Part shown: positions 26,832-35,674 of the stretch, piece by piece | Numbering within the stretch: the stretch's first letter is position 1 | Layout: each line of letters starts with the position of its first letter | Source: Bradyrhizobium liaoningense | GTDB lineage: Bacteria; Pseudomonadota; Alphaproteobacteria; Rhizobiales; Xanthobacteraceae | Assembly: GCF_018130785.1 (NCBI RefSeq) | Contig: NZ_JAFCJT010000024.1 | Span: 49,229-113,228 of the forward strand | Length of the DNA: 64,000 nucleotides | Direction of reading: 5' to 3' | Notes under the pieces: generated by a model | Seen by the model: only the letters and a program-made list of their open reading frames with translations | The model's database searches: none | Told to the model about the DNA's origin: nothing | Made by a program: the position numbers and the translations under genes

Positions 26832-28154
26832 TCAGAAGCCCTCGCGTAGCCATCGTCCGACCTTTCCAAAATAACCGCCCGTCCCTGTCTTGACCTGCTG
26901 CCGCGTATGCCGCGGTTCGACATGTTCGTGGTGAACATATTGCGGGTAGACGAGGAGCCCTGCAGGCACCGCGAACGCGGCGTTCTTCGCCTCGCTGGGC
27001 AGCCGGCCGAAACCGAGCGGACGTCCGACCCGCACGGGCCGGCCGAAAATCTGTGTGCCGAGTTCGACGAGGCCGGTGAGCTGCGAGGCGCCGCCGGAGA
27101 GCACGACGCGGCCGTTGGGCTCTGAGGCGAAGGGCGAATCCTTCAGCTTGTCCCGAACCATTTCGAAGACTTCCTCGGCACGGTGCTTGACGATGTTGGC
27201 GATGGTGGCGCGGGAGACGATCTGCGGCAGATCCTGCTCGTCACCGGCTGTCGGTACAGACATCAGCTCACGCGAGTCCGATCCGCCGGTGATGACGGTG
27301 CCATATAACGTCTTGATTCGCTCGGCATCGGCAATGGTCGCGGAGAGTCCGCGCGCGAGATCCATCGTGATGTGTTGCCCGCCGACCGCAAAGCCCGCCG
27401 CATGCACGAAGCGGCCGCCGGAATAGACCGCGATGGTGGTGGTGCCCGCGCCCATCTCGACGACGGCGGCGCCGAGATCGGCCTCGTCGTCGGTCAGCAC
27501 CGACAGGCCGGCCACATACGGGCTTGCCGCCATGGCTTCGACATTGATGTGGCAGCGCTCCACCGCCAGCATCAGGTTGCGGGCAACGGTGGCCTCGCAG
27601 GTGACGACGTTCATGTCGACGCCGAACTGATGCGCGACCATGCCGCGCGGATCGCGGATGCCCTTGACGCCGTCGAGCGTGTAGCCGACCGGCAGCGCGT
27701 GCAGCACGGTGCGGCCCTCGCCGGTGGCGTGGCGCATGCCGGTCGAGGTGACGCGGCTGACATCGGCCGGCGTCACGGCGCCGCCGCGGATGTCGGCGGC
27801 AGCTTCGACCAGCTGGCCGGAAAGCCGGCCGCCGGAGACCGACAGCAAAACGGACTCGACCCGCACCTTGGCCATTTTCTCCGCCAGCCCGACGGCCTGG
27901 CGCACCGCCTGCTCGCATTCGGCAAGATCGACCACCGCGCCGGCCTTCATGCCGCGCGACTGGATCTGGCTGTAACCGATCAATTCCACCGCATGGGTGC
28001 GGCCGCGCAAGGCGTCGCTCGGCGCCGACGGCTTCAGCCGCGCGATCATGCAGGCGATCTTGCTGGTGCCGATGTCGAGGCAGGCGACGAGGCCGCCGCG
28101 CTTGTGCGGCATCGGGCGCGTCTTCGGGGTCTGGGTGCGATCAAAGCCGGTCAT
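26832..28154 (-). CDS. ftsA: Cell division protein FtsA
   Basis: The 440-residue actin-like ATPase has the phosphate-1 motif CLDIGTSKIACMI near the N-terminus and the adenosine motif VVLSGGASQLTG near residue 360. The C-terminal amphipathic helix GKVGRWLREGF is the membrane anchor. FtsA tethers FtsZ to the inner membrane. Its ATG overlaps the ftsQ stop by 4 nt, so the two are translationally coupled. Confidence 0.97.
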   Translation of the reverse strand: MTGFDRTQTPKTRPMPHKRGGLVACLDIGTSKIACMIARLKPSAPSDALRGRTHAVELIGYSQIQSRGMKAGAVVDLAECEQAVRQAVGLAEKMAKVRVESVLLSVSGGRLSGQLVEAAADIRGGAVTPADVSRVTSTGMRHATGEGRTVLHALPVGYTLDGVKGIRDPRGMVAHQFGVDMNVVTCEATVARNLMLAVERCHINVEAMAASPYVAGLSVLTDDEADLGAAVVEMGAGTTTIAVYSGGRFVHAAGFAVGGQHITMDLARGLSATIADAERIKTLYGTVITGGSDSRELMSVPTAGDEQDLPQIVSRATIANIVKHRAEEVFEMVRDKLKDSPFASEPNGRVVLSGGASQLTGLVELGTQIFGRPVRVGRPLGFGRLPSEAKNAAFAVPAGLLVYPQYVHHEHVEPRHTRQQVKTGTGGYFGKVGRWLREGF

Positions 28155-29179
28155 GCGGCGTCCCCGGCCTTCTTTTTCTTCTTGTCCTTGAACAGGTCCT
28201 CGCGCGCCTTGGCGGCGTCGTCGGACAGCTGCACCACCAGGCGATCGGGCAGGCGCATGTCGACGGCGACGATGTCGCGGGAGAACAGCTTGTCCTCCTT
28301 GTCGAGCCTGGACAGCATCGCAAGCGCGTTGCCGACGTCCTGCTCGGGCAGACGGATGTCGAGGCCGTCCTTGAGCCTCAGGTTCCAGCGCCGCTCGCCG
28401 ACATAGATCGCGGCCTTGGTCACCGAATTGATCTGCGGATAGCGCGCCAGCAGCGCCAGGAAATCGCGCGCCTGGGTGTCGGCGCCCTTGCCGACCACGA
28501 GCGGCAGCGACAGGAACCGGCGCGAGACGTAAGGCTCGAGCACGGCGCCGTCATCGGCGATGACGGAGAGCCGGCCGGCCTCCTGCCACAGCGCAAACGC
28601 CTGGCGCTCGGTGATGTCGATCATGAGCCGGCCCGGATAGAGCTTCAGCACGGTCGCATCCGCGATCCAGGGATTGGCCTTGAGCTTGTCGCGCACGACG
28701 TCGGCGTCGAGGAACAGCAGCGAGGAGCGGCCGCTGACCCCGCCGACCGCGAGGATCTCGTCCTGGCTGAGCTGCTTGCGGCCGTTGATCACGACGGAGG
28801 TGATGCGGAAGCCGGCGGAATTGGCCAGCGCGTTGCGGGCATCGCTGACCGCGGTGATGAAATCCTGGAGATGGCCGCCCCTGACGATGCCGAAGCCGCA
28901 GCTTCCGACCAGCAGCAGAACGGTCATGGTGATCCCGACCCGGCGCGGCATATAGCGCTCGACCAGCGCGACCACGCGCGGCGGCGGCTCACGCTCGACG
29001 ACGGGCTTGGCTTTGGTCTTGGACCTGATCTTGTTCTGGGCGACAGCGCGCTTCTGGTCGCGCTTGTCCTGCACCCACTCGCGCAGAAGCACGACCGCTC
29101 CGACAGCGGCCGCCTTCAGGTCAGCTTGGGGCCTCAGCGATCTCAGAAACGACCGGGTGAGGCTTCCTGCACCATCCAT
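28151..29179 (-). CDS. ftsQ: Cell division protein FtsQ
   Basis: The 342-residue protein is a bitopic inner membrane protein. The cytoplasmic part is basic, a single membrane segment lies near residues 76-92 (GITMTVLLLVGSCGFGIV), and the periplasmic POTRA domain begins at FRITSVVINGRKQLSQDEIL. The FtsQ domain follows. It links early and late division proteins by binding FtsL and FtsB. A 351-bp gap separates it from ddlB, unusual in this tight cluster, so a promoter for ftsQAZ is likely there. Confidence 0.95.
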   Translation of the reverse strand: MDGAGSLTRSFLRSLRPQADLKAAAVGAVVLLREWVQDKRDQKRAVAQNKIRSKTKAKPVVEREPPPRVVALVERYMPRRVGITMTVLLLVGSCGFGIVRGGHLQDFITAVSDARNALANSAGFRITSVVINGRKQLSQDEILAVGGVSGRSSLLFLDADVVRDKLKANPWIADATVLKLYPGRLMIDITERQAFALWQEAGRLSVIADDGAVLEPYVSRRFLSLPLVVGKGADTQARDFLALLARYPQINSVTKAAIYVGERRWNLRLKDGLDIRLPEQDVGNALAMLSRLDKEDKLFSRDIVAVDMRLPDRLVVQLSDDAAKAREDLFKDKKKKKAGDAA

Positions 29180-29530
29180 TGCACGAGCTCGTCAACAGTT
29201 AGCCCGCGACATCGCGCGGGTCCTGGCGAACATGACGTCTCGGACTTGCCGGGCCGGGTGCTGGTCTTCAGAAGAAGAAAACCTCTCCCCTTCAAAGCGT
29301 TCGCTGGAGGTGACATCACCCGCAACAGCCCACGCGCCGGCAGCCAAAGCGTCATATGCGCCGCCAGCGTTAACCTTCGGACGTCCTGGTAAACAAAAGG
29401 TAAACTTCGTTAACGCCGGATGCGTTTTGCCCAGGCTTGTGAGGCATTTGTGCCGCGATACCCGGCATTTTACCGGTTTTGGGTTCCAAAACCGGCCATT
29501 TCGCCCGCTCGGCCGTTAACCAGTCCTAAT
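29180..29530. other. ddlB-ftsQ intergenic region with candidate promoter
   Basis: This is the longest gap inside the dcw run. It is AT-richer near 29360-29420 and has no supported gene. Candidate regulator boxes are at 29390-29404 and the dyad GTTAAC at 29409-29414. On the minus strand these lie about 210-235 bp upstream of ftsQ. Confidence 0.5.
29390..29404 (-). promoter_or_regulatory. CtrA-like box upstream of ftsQ
   Basis: On the minus strand the sequence is TTTA, seven bases, TTTA (TTTACCTTTTGTTTA). The spacing matches the CtrA consensus TTAA-N7-TTAA with one mismatch in each half. CtrA control of ftsQA is known in Caulobacter; here it is an inference. Confidence 0.3.
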
Positions 29531-30517
29531 TTATTTTCTTACGCCCCGCCCGGCGAGCTCGACCAGGCCACGCAGGAAGTCGACGAATTCGATGCCTTCG
29601 GCTTTCAGCGCCTTGGGGTAGAGCGAGGACTTGGTCAACCCGGGCAGCGTGTTGGTCTCGAGATAGACCAGACCCCTGTCGGAGACGATGAAGTCCGAGC
29701 GGGAATAGCCGGTGCAGGACATCGCGCGATGCGCCAGCATCGCCTGCTCCTTCAGCGCGGCTGTGATCTCGGGCGGAAAACGGCCGGGGCAGATCTCCTG
29801 GGTCGACTTCAGGAGATACTTTGCGGCGTAGTCGAAATTGCCCTCGCCCGGAATGATCTCGATCGGCGGCAGCGAGATGATCGAGCCGTCGGTGCGCTCC
29901 AGCACGCCGCAGGTTGCCTCGACGCCTGCGATGTAGGGCTCGATCACATAGTCTTCGTGCTCCGCCGCATTGCGGACGGCGACGAGATCCTGCCGGGCGT
30001 TGACGAAGATCAGGCCATAGCTCGAGCCGTCGCGCGCGGGCTTTGCGATCAGCCGGCCGTATTCGGCGAAGGCCTCGTCGATCTTGTCCAGCGCAACGTT
30101 GGCCGGCGGCGTCACGCCGCCGAGCGCGGCGAAATGCTTGGCCGCGATCTTGTCGAAGGCGAGATGCGAGGAGGCCGAGCCCGATCCGGTGAAGGGCACG
30201 CCGCGCGCCTCGCACATCACCTGCAATTCGCCGTTCTCCGCGCGCCCACCATGCAGGCCGAGCACCAGCACGCGACCTTCCGCCTTGGCCTGATCGAGCG
30301 CCTGCCCCAGCGGAATCCCGCGCGTTCCGGGCTTGAACTCGTCCTCGAACGGACGGGCGTGTTCGAGCAGTTGCTTCGACTGCACGACATGCACCTTGTC
30401 CTCGACGTCCCACCACCAGAGATCGGCCTCGGGCAGCGCCTGATGCAGCGCCTGGGCCGAGGCGACCGAAACCAGACGCTCCCGGTTGGAGCCGCCGAAG
30501 AGGATGGTGATGCGCAT
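29531..30517 (-). CDS. ddlB: D-alanine--D-alanine ligase
   Basis: The 328-residue ATP-grasp protein starts with ITILFGGSNRE, followed by a LGLHGGRAENGELQ segment that takes the place of the usual HGxxGEDG. The ATP and substrate segments AKPARDGSSYG and LETNTLPGLTKSSLYPKAL are conserved. It makes the D-Ala-D-Ala dipeptide used by MurF. The start at 30517 is chosen because the family begins at the first strand. It lies 22 nt after murB. The altered active-site loop suggests the divergent Ddl branch, but the position in the cluster supports the role. Confidence 0.92.
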   Translation of the reverse strand: MRITILFGGSNRERLVSVASAQALHQALPEADLWWWDVEDKVHVVQSKQLLEHARPFEDEFKPGTRGIPLGQALDQAKAEGRVLVLGLHGGRAENGELQVMCEARGVPFTGSGSASSHLAFDKIAAKHFAALGGVTPPANVALDKIDEAFAEYGRLIAKPARDGSSYGLIFVNARQDLVAVRNAAEHEDYVIEPYIAGVEATCGVLERTDGSIISLPPIEIIPGEGNFDYAAKYLLKSTQEICPGRFPPEITAALKEQAMLAHRAMSCTGYSRSDFIVSDRGLVYLETNTLPGLTKSSLYPKALKAEGIEFVDFLRGLVELAGRGVRK

Positions 30518-30539
30518 GTTCTCTCGTCGCCTGTCCAGG

Positions 30540-31469
30540 TTAGCCGGGAATTCCGATCCGCTTGATTTCCCAGTGCAGCTCAATTCCGGAGTTTGCCTTC
30601 ACCCGTTCGCGCACGGTCTCGCCCAACGTCTCGATGTCGTGCGCGGTGGCATCGCCCGTGTTGATCAGGAAATTGCAATGCATCTCCGAGACCTGAGCGC
30701 CGCCGACGCGCAGGCCGCGGCAGCCGGCAGCGTCGACCAGCTTCCAGGCGGAATGGCCGGGCGGATTCTTGAAGGTCGAGCCGCCGGTCTTTTCGCGGAT
30801 CGGCTGCGCGGTCTCGCGATGGGTCTGCACCTCCGCCATGCGCGCGCGAATCGTATCAGTATCCCTGATCTCGCCGCGAAAGCGCGCGGAGGTGAAGATG
30901 ATGGAGGGATCGACGCCGCTGTTGCGGTAGACGAACTTCATGTCGGCGTTCGAGAACACGTGCTTCGTGCCGTCGCGCCCGACGCCTCGCGCCTCGATCA
31001 GCACGTCCTTGGTCTCACCGCCATTGGCTCCCGCATTCATGCGCAGCGCACCGCCGATGGTGCCGGGAATGCCGAAGTAGAATTCGAGCCCGCCGACATT
31101 GGCGGAGGCCGCCACCTCCGCGACGCGCTTGTCGAGCGCGGCAGTTCCAGCGGTGACGACATCCCCGCTCGCGCTCGCCTCGCCAAAGGCGCGCGGCGCC
31201 AGCCGGATCACCACGCCCGCGATGCCACCGTCGCGCACGATCAGGTTGGAGCCGACGCCAACGACATAGACGAGAATGTCGGACGCGAGATGAGCGAGGA
31301 AGTAAGCGAGATCGTCCTCGTCCGCCGGCGTGAACAGCACCTGCGCGGGGCCGCCGACGCGAAACCAGGTCAGCTCGGCCAGCGGCTGGTTGGCCAGCAT
31401 CCGGCCGCGCAGCTCCGGCATCGCGGCTTTGAGGTCAGGTGTGATGTCGGGAAAACCCACCGCCCTCAC
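30540..31469 (-). CDS. murB: UDP-N-acetylenolpyruvoylglucosamine reductase
   Basis: The 309-residue flavoenzyme has the FAD-binding segments VVGVGSNLIVRDGGI and GIPGTIGGALRMNAGA, and the active site GGSTFKNPPG with the catalytic Ser, typical of type I MurB. It reduces UDP-GlcNAc-enolpyruvate to UDP-MurNAc. Translation starts at a GTG (31469) that overlaps the murC stop as GTGA, which implies coupling. Confidence 0.96.
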   Translation of the reverse strand: MRAVGFPDITPDLKAAMPELRGRMLANQPLAELTWFRVGGPAQVLFTPADEDDLAYFLAHLASDILVYVVGVGSNLIVRDGGIAGVVIRLAPRAFGEASASGDVVTAGTAALDKRVAEVAASANVGGLEFYFGIPGTIGGALRMNAGANGGETKDVLIEARGVGRDGTKHVFSNADMKFVYRNSGVDPSIIFTSARFRGEIRDTDTIRARMAEVQTHRETAQPIREKTGGSTFKNPPGHSAWKLVDAAGCRGLRVGGAQVSEMHCNFLINTGDATAHDIETLGETVRERVKANSGIELHWEIKRIGIPG

Positions 31470-32869
31470 CCCAGCGCCTTCAACTCATCCGGCAGTGCAT
31501 ACGCCCATTGCGTGATGTTGCCTGCGCCAAGGCACACGACGAGATCGCCTGACTTCGCCAATCCCTTGACGATACCCGCAAGCTCCGGCGCGCCCGGCAG
31601 GCCGATCACCTCGCGATGACCGTGCGCACGCAGGCCCGCGACGAAATGATCGCGGTCGACGCCTTCGATCGGTGCCTCGCCGGCGGCATAGACATCGGCG
31701 ACGATCACCGCATCCGCATCGTTGAAGCAGGTGCAGAATTCCTCGAACAGCGATTGCAGGCGGGTGTAGCGATGCGGCTGCACCACGGCGACGATCTTGC
31801 CGTTGGTGGATTCCCGCGCCGCCTTCAGCACTGCCGCGATCTCGACGGGGTGATGACCGTAATCGTCGATCACCGTGACGCCGTTCCATTCGCCTGTCTT
31901 GGTGAAGCGGCGCTTGACGCCGCCGAAGCCGGCAATGGCCTTGCGGATCGCCTCGTCCGACACGCCGAGCTCGCGCGCGACCGCAATCGCGGCCGTCGCG
32001 TTGGAGGCATTGTGGCGGCCCGGCATCGGCAACATGAGATCGGCGATCTCGTGCACGGCGCCGGTCTTGCGATCGCGGAACGCGACCTTGAACTTGGAGC
32101 CACCGCCCATCGGGGTGAGATCGACGAGCCGCACATCGGCCTGCGGATTCTCGCCATAGGTGATGATGCGGCGATCCTCGATCCTGCCGACGAGGCTCTG
32201 CACGACGGGATGGTCGATGCACATCACGGCGAAGCCGTAGAACGGCAGGTTCTCGACGAAATGCCGGAACGCGTCCTGCACCGCCTCGAAGGTCTTGAAG
32301 TGATCGAGATGCTCGGGATCGACATTGGTGACGATCGCGACATCTGTCGGCAGCTTCAGGAATGTGCCATCGCTCTCGTCCGCTTCGACCACCATCCAGT
32401 CGCCGGCGCCAAGGCGGGCATTGGAGCCATAGGCATTGATGATGCCGCCGTTGATCACGGTGGGATCGAGGCCGCCGGCATCGAGCAGCGTTGCGACCAT
32501 CGTGGTCGTCGTAGTCTTGCCATGGGTGCCGGCGATCGCGACGCAGCTCTTCAGCCGCATCAGCTCGGCCAGCATCTCGGCGCGGCGCACCACGGGAATG
32601 CGGCGTTCGCGCGCCGCCATCAGTTCCGGATTGTCGCGCTTGATCGCGGTGGACACGACGACGACCGCAGCGCCGTCGACATTCTCGGCCTTGTGGCCGA
32701 CCGAGACCTTCGCACCCTTCTTGCGCAAACGGTCGAGATTGTAATTGTCGGAGGCGTCTGAGCCCTGCACGGCATAGCCGAGATTGACCAGCACCTCCGC
32801 GATGCCGCTCATGCCGATCCCGCCGATCCCGACGAAGTGGATGGGTCCGATCTCGCGCGGCAGTCTCAT
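31466..32869 (-). CDS. murC: UDP-N-acetylmuramate--L-alanine ligase
   Basis: The 467-residue protein has the N-terminal HFVGIGGIGMSGIAE Rossmann motif, the ATP-binding loop GTHGKTT at 114-120 and the central DDYGHHPVEI segment typical of MurC. It adds the first amino acid, L-Ala, to UDP-MurNAc. It overlaps murB by 4 nt. The gap of about 200 bp to murG holds a palindromic element with a strong hairpin. Confidence 0.97.
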   Translation of the reverse strand: MRLPREIGPIHFVGIGGIGMSGIAEVLVNLGYAVQGSDASDNYNLDRLRKKGAKVSVGHKAENVDGAAVVVVSTAIKRDNPELMAARERRIPVVRRAEMLAELMRLKSCVAIAGTHGKTTTTTMVATLLDAGGLDPTVINGGIINAYGSNARLGAGDWMVVEADESDGTFLKLPTDVAIVTNVDPEHLDHFKTFEAVQDAFRHFVENLPFYGFAVMCIDHPVVQSLVGRIEDRRIITYGENPQADVRLVDLTPMGGGSKFKVAFRDRKTGAVHEIADLMLPMPGRHNASNATAAIAVARELGVSDEAIRKAIAGFGGVKRRFTKTGEWNGVTVIDDYGHHPVEIAAVLKAARESTNGKIVAVVQPHRYTRLQSLFEEFCTCFNDADAVIVADVYAAGEAPIEGVDRDHFVAGLRAHGHREVIGLPGAPELAGIVKGLAKSGDLVVCLGAGNITQWAYALPDELKALG

Positions 32870-32890
32870 GCTCTATCCCGTCGTTCCGTC

Positions 32891-33039
32891 GTCATGCCCG
32901 GACTTTCCCGGTCATCCACGAATCCCAAGCTACTTCATGCAAGACGTGGATGCGCAGGCAATCGGTATACCGAGTGCCGTCTCTTTTTAAAGGACCAAGT
33001 CGGATAAATCCGACTTGGGTGGACAAGCCCGGCCATGAC
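32891..33039. repeat. Palindromic repeat between murG and murC
   Basis: The outer arms are GTCATGCCCGGACTTTCCCG and GGACAAGCCCGGCCATGAC, imperfectly paired. Inside lies a perfect 10-bp hairpin, CCAAGTCGGA (32995-33004) and TCCGACTTGG (33009-33018) with loop TAAA. On the minus strand the hairpin is followed by TCCTTTAAAAA. The element sits between murG and murC and may weaken or reset transcription. Confidence 0.7.
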
Positions 33040-33070
33040 GGCAAAAATACGAAAATCGGTCCGTTTAGGC

Positions 33071-34171
33071 TCAGATTCCCGCGATTTTGACCACCAGATC
33101 GGCGAGGCGCTCGGCAGCGTCGAGCCGCCCCGCTCCCCTCGCCGCCGCAGCCATCGCGGCAAGTCGTGCCGGTTCGGCCGCGAAACCCGAGATCTCGGAC
33201 GCCAGCCGGTCCGAGGTGAATTCGGTCTGCGGGATGCGGATCGCGCCATCGACCTTGGCGAGCACGCCCGCATTGGCGAACTGGTCCTGGTCGATCGCAC
33301 CCGGCAGCGGCACCAGGATCGAGGGCCGCCCGATCGCGGCGAGCTCGGCCACGGTGCCGGCGCCGGAGCGCGACACCACCAGATGGTTGGAGGCGAGCCG
33401 CGCCGGCAGGTCGGTGAAGAACGGCGCGAGCTCGGCATTGATCTTGAGCTTGTCGTAGACCGCGCGCACGCGCGTCATGTCCTCGTCGCGGACCTGCTGG
33501 GTCAGGACCAGCCGGCTCCACAGCGCAGGCTCAAGCCGTTCGATCGCGCCGGGCACGATATCGGCCATGATGCGCGCGCCCTGGCTGCCGCCGACGACGA
33601 GCAGACGCAGCGGACCGTTCACCTCGGGCGCGGCATATGGCACGGCGGCTGCGGCGAGGATTGCCGGCCGCATCGGCGTGCCGACCGTCGTGGTCTTGCC
33701 TGATAGCGCCGGGTCGCGGTCGAGCACGCCCGGCAAGGACGTCGCGATGGCGCGGACGCGGGTCGACAGAAACCGGTTGGCGCGACCGAGCACCGCATTG
33801 GCGTCGTGGATGATGCCAGGGACGCCTGCAAATTTCGCAGCAACCAGCGGCGGCAGCGTCGGATAGCCGCCGAAGCCAACGACGGCGACCGGCTTCAGCC
33901 GCTTGATCAGGCGATACGCAGAGAGCGTGCCGGTGGCGAGCGTGAGGCCGGCATAGGCGAGCTGCAACGGATTGCGGCCTCGCGCGGTCTCGCTTGCGAC
34001 GACGTCGATCATGTCCTTGGTGAACAGCCCGCTATAGCGCAGCGCGCGCTCATCCGTGACGAGGCGGACGCGAAAGCCGCGCCGGATCAGCTCGACGCCC
34101 AGCGCCTCGGCCGGAAACAAATGGCCGCCGGTGCCGCCCGCGGCAAGAAGAATCAGGGGGGACGTGTCCAT
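33071..34171 (-). CDS. murG: UDP-GlcNAc:lipid I N-acetylglucosaminyltransferase
   Basis: The 366-residue GT28 protein has the glycine loop GGTGGH at 12-17, a second loop VVGGSQGAR, and the donor-site SRSGAGTVAELAAIG and PLPGAIDQDQFANA. It transfers GlcNAc to lipid I to make lipid II at the inner face of the membrane. A family B repeat and 114 bp separate it from ftsW. Confidence 0.97.
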   Translation of the reverse strand: MDTSPLILLAAGGTGGHLFPAEALGVELIRRGFRVRLVTDERALRYSGLFTKDMIDVVASETARGRNPLQLAYAGLTLATGTLSAYRLIKRLKPVAVVGFGGYPTLPPLVAAKFAGVPGIIHDANAVLGRANRFLSTRVRAIATSLPGVLDRDPALSGKTTTVGTPMRPAILAAAAVPYAAPEVNGPLRLLVVGGSQGARIMADIVPGAIERLEPALWSRLVLTQQVRDEDMTRVRAVYDKLKINAELAPFFTDLPARLASNHLVVSRSGAGTVAELAAIGRPSILVPLPGAIDQDQFANAGVLAKVDGAIRIPQTEFTSDRLASEISGFAAEPARLAAMAAAARGAGRLDAAERLADLVVKIAGI

Positions 34172-34199
34172 GATGGGGGAGTTTTACAGGGTCTTTCTC

Positions 34200-34283
34200 G
34201 TCATTGCGAGCGAAGCGAAGCAATCCAGAATACCCCGCGGAGACACTCTGGATCGCTTCGTCGCAAGAGCTCCTCGCAATGAC
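34200..34283. repeat. Dispersed palindromic repeat, family B, copy 2
   Basis: The element runs from GTCATTGCGAGCGAAGCGAA to CTCGCAATGAC in the same orientation as copy 1, with AAGCAATCCAGA and CTGGATCGCTTCG inside. It lies 3 nt before the ftsW stop on the minus strand side, inside the dcw cluster between ftsW and murG. Confidence 0.85.
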
Positions 34284-34285
34284 GC

Positions 34286-35437
34286 TTAGGCGTAACTGCG
34301 CATCGCCTCGGCGTGGCCGCTTGCTTCGACCTCGGTGCGCGGGCGCAGCCGCGTCAGCGCCAGCATCATGCCGACACCATAGGCCAGCGACACGATCGAG
34401 GAACCGCCATAGGAAATGAACGGCAGCGTCATGCCCTTGGCGGGGATGAGCTGAAGGTTGACCGACATGTTGATCGCGGCCTGCACGCCGAACAGGATCG
34501 CAAGGCCCGAGGCGGCAAAGCGCGAGAACATGTCCTCATTGGCATAGGCGCGCGAGAGCGTGCGGATCACGACGAAGGCGAACAGCGCCAGCATCGCAAG
34601 GCACAGGATGATGCCGAATTCCTCTGCGGCAACCGCGAACACGAAGTCGGTGTGACTGTCCGGCAGGCTGCGCTTGGCGATGCCCTCTCCCGGCCCGAGC
34701 CCGAACCAGCCGCCGTTGTAGAAGGCTTCCATGGCAGTATCGACCTGGAAGGTGTCGCCGGAAGCCGGATTCATGAAGCGCTTGATGCGGCCGGCGACGT
34801 GCGGAACGAACAGATAGGCGCTGAACAGACCGGCCGCGGCGGCACCCGCAAGACCGAACACCCAGATCATCCGCATGCCCGCGATGAAGAACAGCGAGCC
34901 CCACACCATCAGGATCAGCATGGTCTGGCCGAAGTCGGGCTCCATCACCAGCAGCGATACGAGCATCAAGAGCAGCACCAGCGCCATCGAGGTCGCCGGC
35001 ATTTCAGGCCGCTTGGTCGATTCCGCAAACAGCCAGGCGGCGATGACCACGAACGAAGGTTTTGCGACTTCGGAGGCCTGGATGTTGACGCCGAGCAGCG
35101 TGATCCAGCGCCGCGAACCCTTCACCTCAGGGCCGATCGCCAGCGTCAGCACGATCAGGATGATGCTGGCCGCGAAGATGATCAGGGCCGAGCGGCGGAT
35201 CGCGCGCGGCGACAGGAAGGACACCCCGAGGAGAACCAGGCAGGACGGCGCCAGGAACATCACGTGGCGACTGAAGAAATGGAAGGGATCGAGCCCGATG
35301 CGGGTCGCAACCGGCGGGCTCGCCGCCAGCGACAGGATCACGCCGGTGAGCATCAGTGCCAGGATGGCGCCCATCAGCGGTTTGTCGACGGTCCACCACC
35401 ACTCGGAAAAGGGGGTTCGTTCTTCACGGGAGAGCAT
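34286..35437 (-). CDS. ftsW: Septal peptidoglycan polymerase FtsW (SEDS family)
   Basis: The 383-residue protein has about ten membrane segments and SEDS motifs: KGSRRWI after an early helix, the PEMPATSM/VMEPDFGQT region, and GPGEGIAKRSLPDSHTDFVF, whose Asp is the catalytic region of SEDS glycosyltransferases. FISYGGSS follows near the end. With FtsI it makes septal peptidoglycan. A 237-bp gap with a family C repeat separates it from murD. Confidence 0.97.
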   Translation of the reverse strand: MLSREERTPFSEWWWTVDKPLMGAILALMLTGVILSLAASPPVATRIGLDPFHFFSRHVMFLAPSCLVLLGVSFLSPRAIRRSALIIFAASIILIVLTLAIGPEVKGSRRWITLLGVNIQASEVAKPSFVVIAAWLFAESTKRPEMPATSMALVLLLMLVSLLVMEPDFGQTMLILMVWGSLFFIAGMRMIWVFGLAGAAAAGLFSAYLFVPHVAGRIKRFMNPASGDTFQVDTAMEAFYNGGWFGLGPGEGIAKRSLPDSHTDFVFAVAAEEFGIILCLAMLALFAFVVIRTLSRAYANEDMFSRFAASGLAILFGVQAAINMSVNLQLIPAKGMTLPFISYGGSSIVSLAYGVGMMLALTRLRPRTEVEASGHAEAMRSYA

Positions 35438-35548
35438 GGGCGGCCGCTTTCGGACAGAGGTCGCTCCATTGGTCGCCGAGGTTGGTTACCGGGGGGTTAA
35501 GGAGATCGATAACTTTGGAGAGAGCGCACAACGCGACCACAAATGATG

Positions 35549-35650
35549 GTCATGCCCCGGCTTGACCGGGGCATCCAGTACGCCGCGGCGTCTCCGTATC
35601 CCAGCACCGCCTCTGGAATACCGGGCCGCCCGGTCAAGCCGGGCGATGAC
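35549..35650. repeat. Dispersed palindromic repeat, family C, copy 2
   Basis: It begins GTCATGCCCCGGCTTGACCG and ends CGGTCAAGCCGGGCGATGAC, and shares GGGGCATCCAGTACGCCGC and CTGGAATAC with copy 1 at 16788-16888. It lies between murD and ftsW. Confidence 0.85.
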
Positions 35651-35674
35651 AGCGGAGCTTCCAGACCGCTTGCC

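Noticed and set aside
24981..26849. A 622-codon open frame on the plus strand, antisense to ftsZ
   Set aside because: It is the mirror of a GC-rich coding region. It has the Arg/Gly/Asp-rich composition of such shadows and no domain, and ftsZ on the other strand is certain. The same holds for long plus-strand frames opposite murB to murE and ftsI.
29143..29355. A 70-codon minus-strand frame overlapping the start of ftsQ
   Set aside because: It runs into ftsQ in another frame, has no recognisable domain and its composition is that of a shadow.
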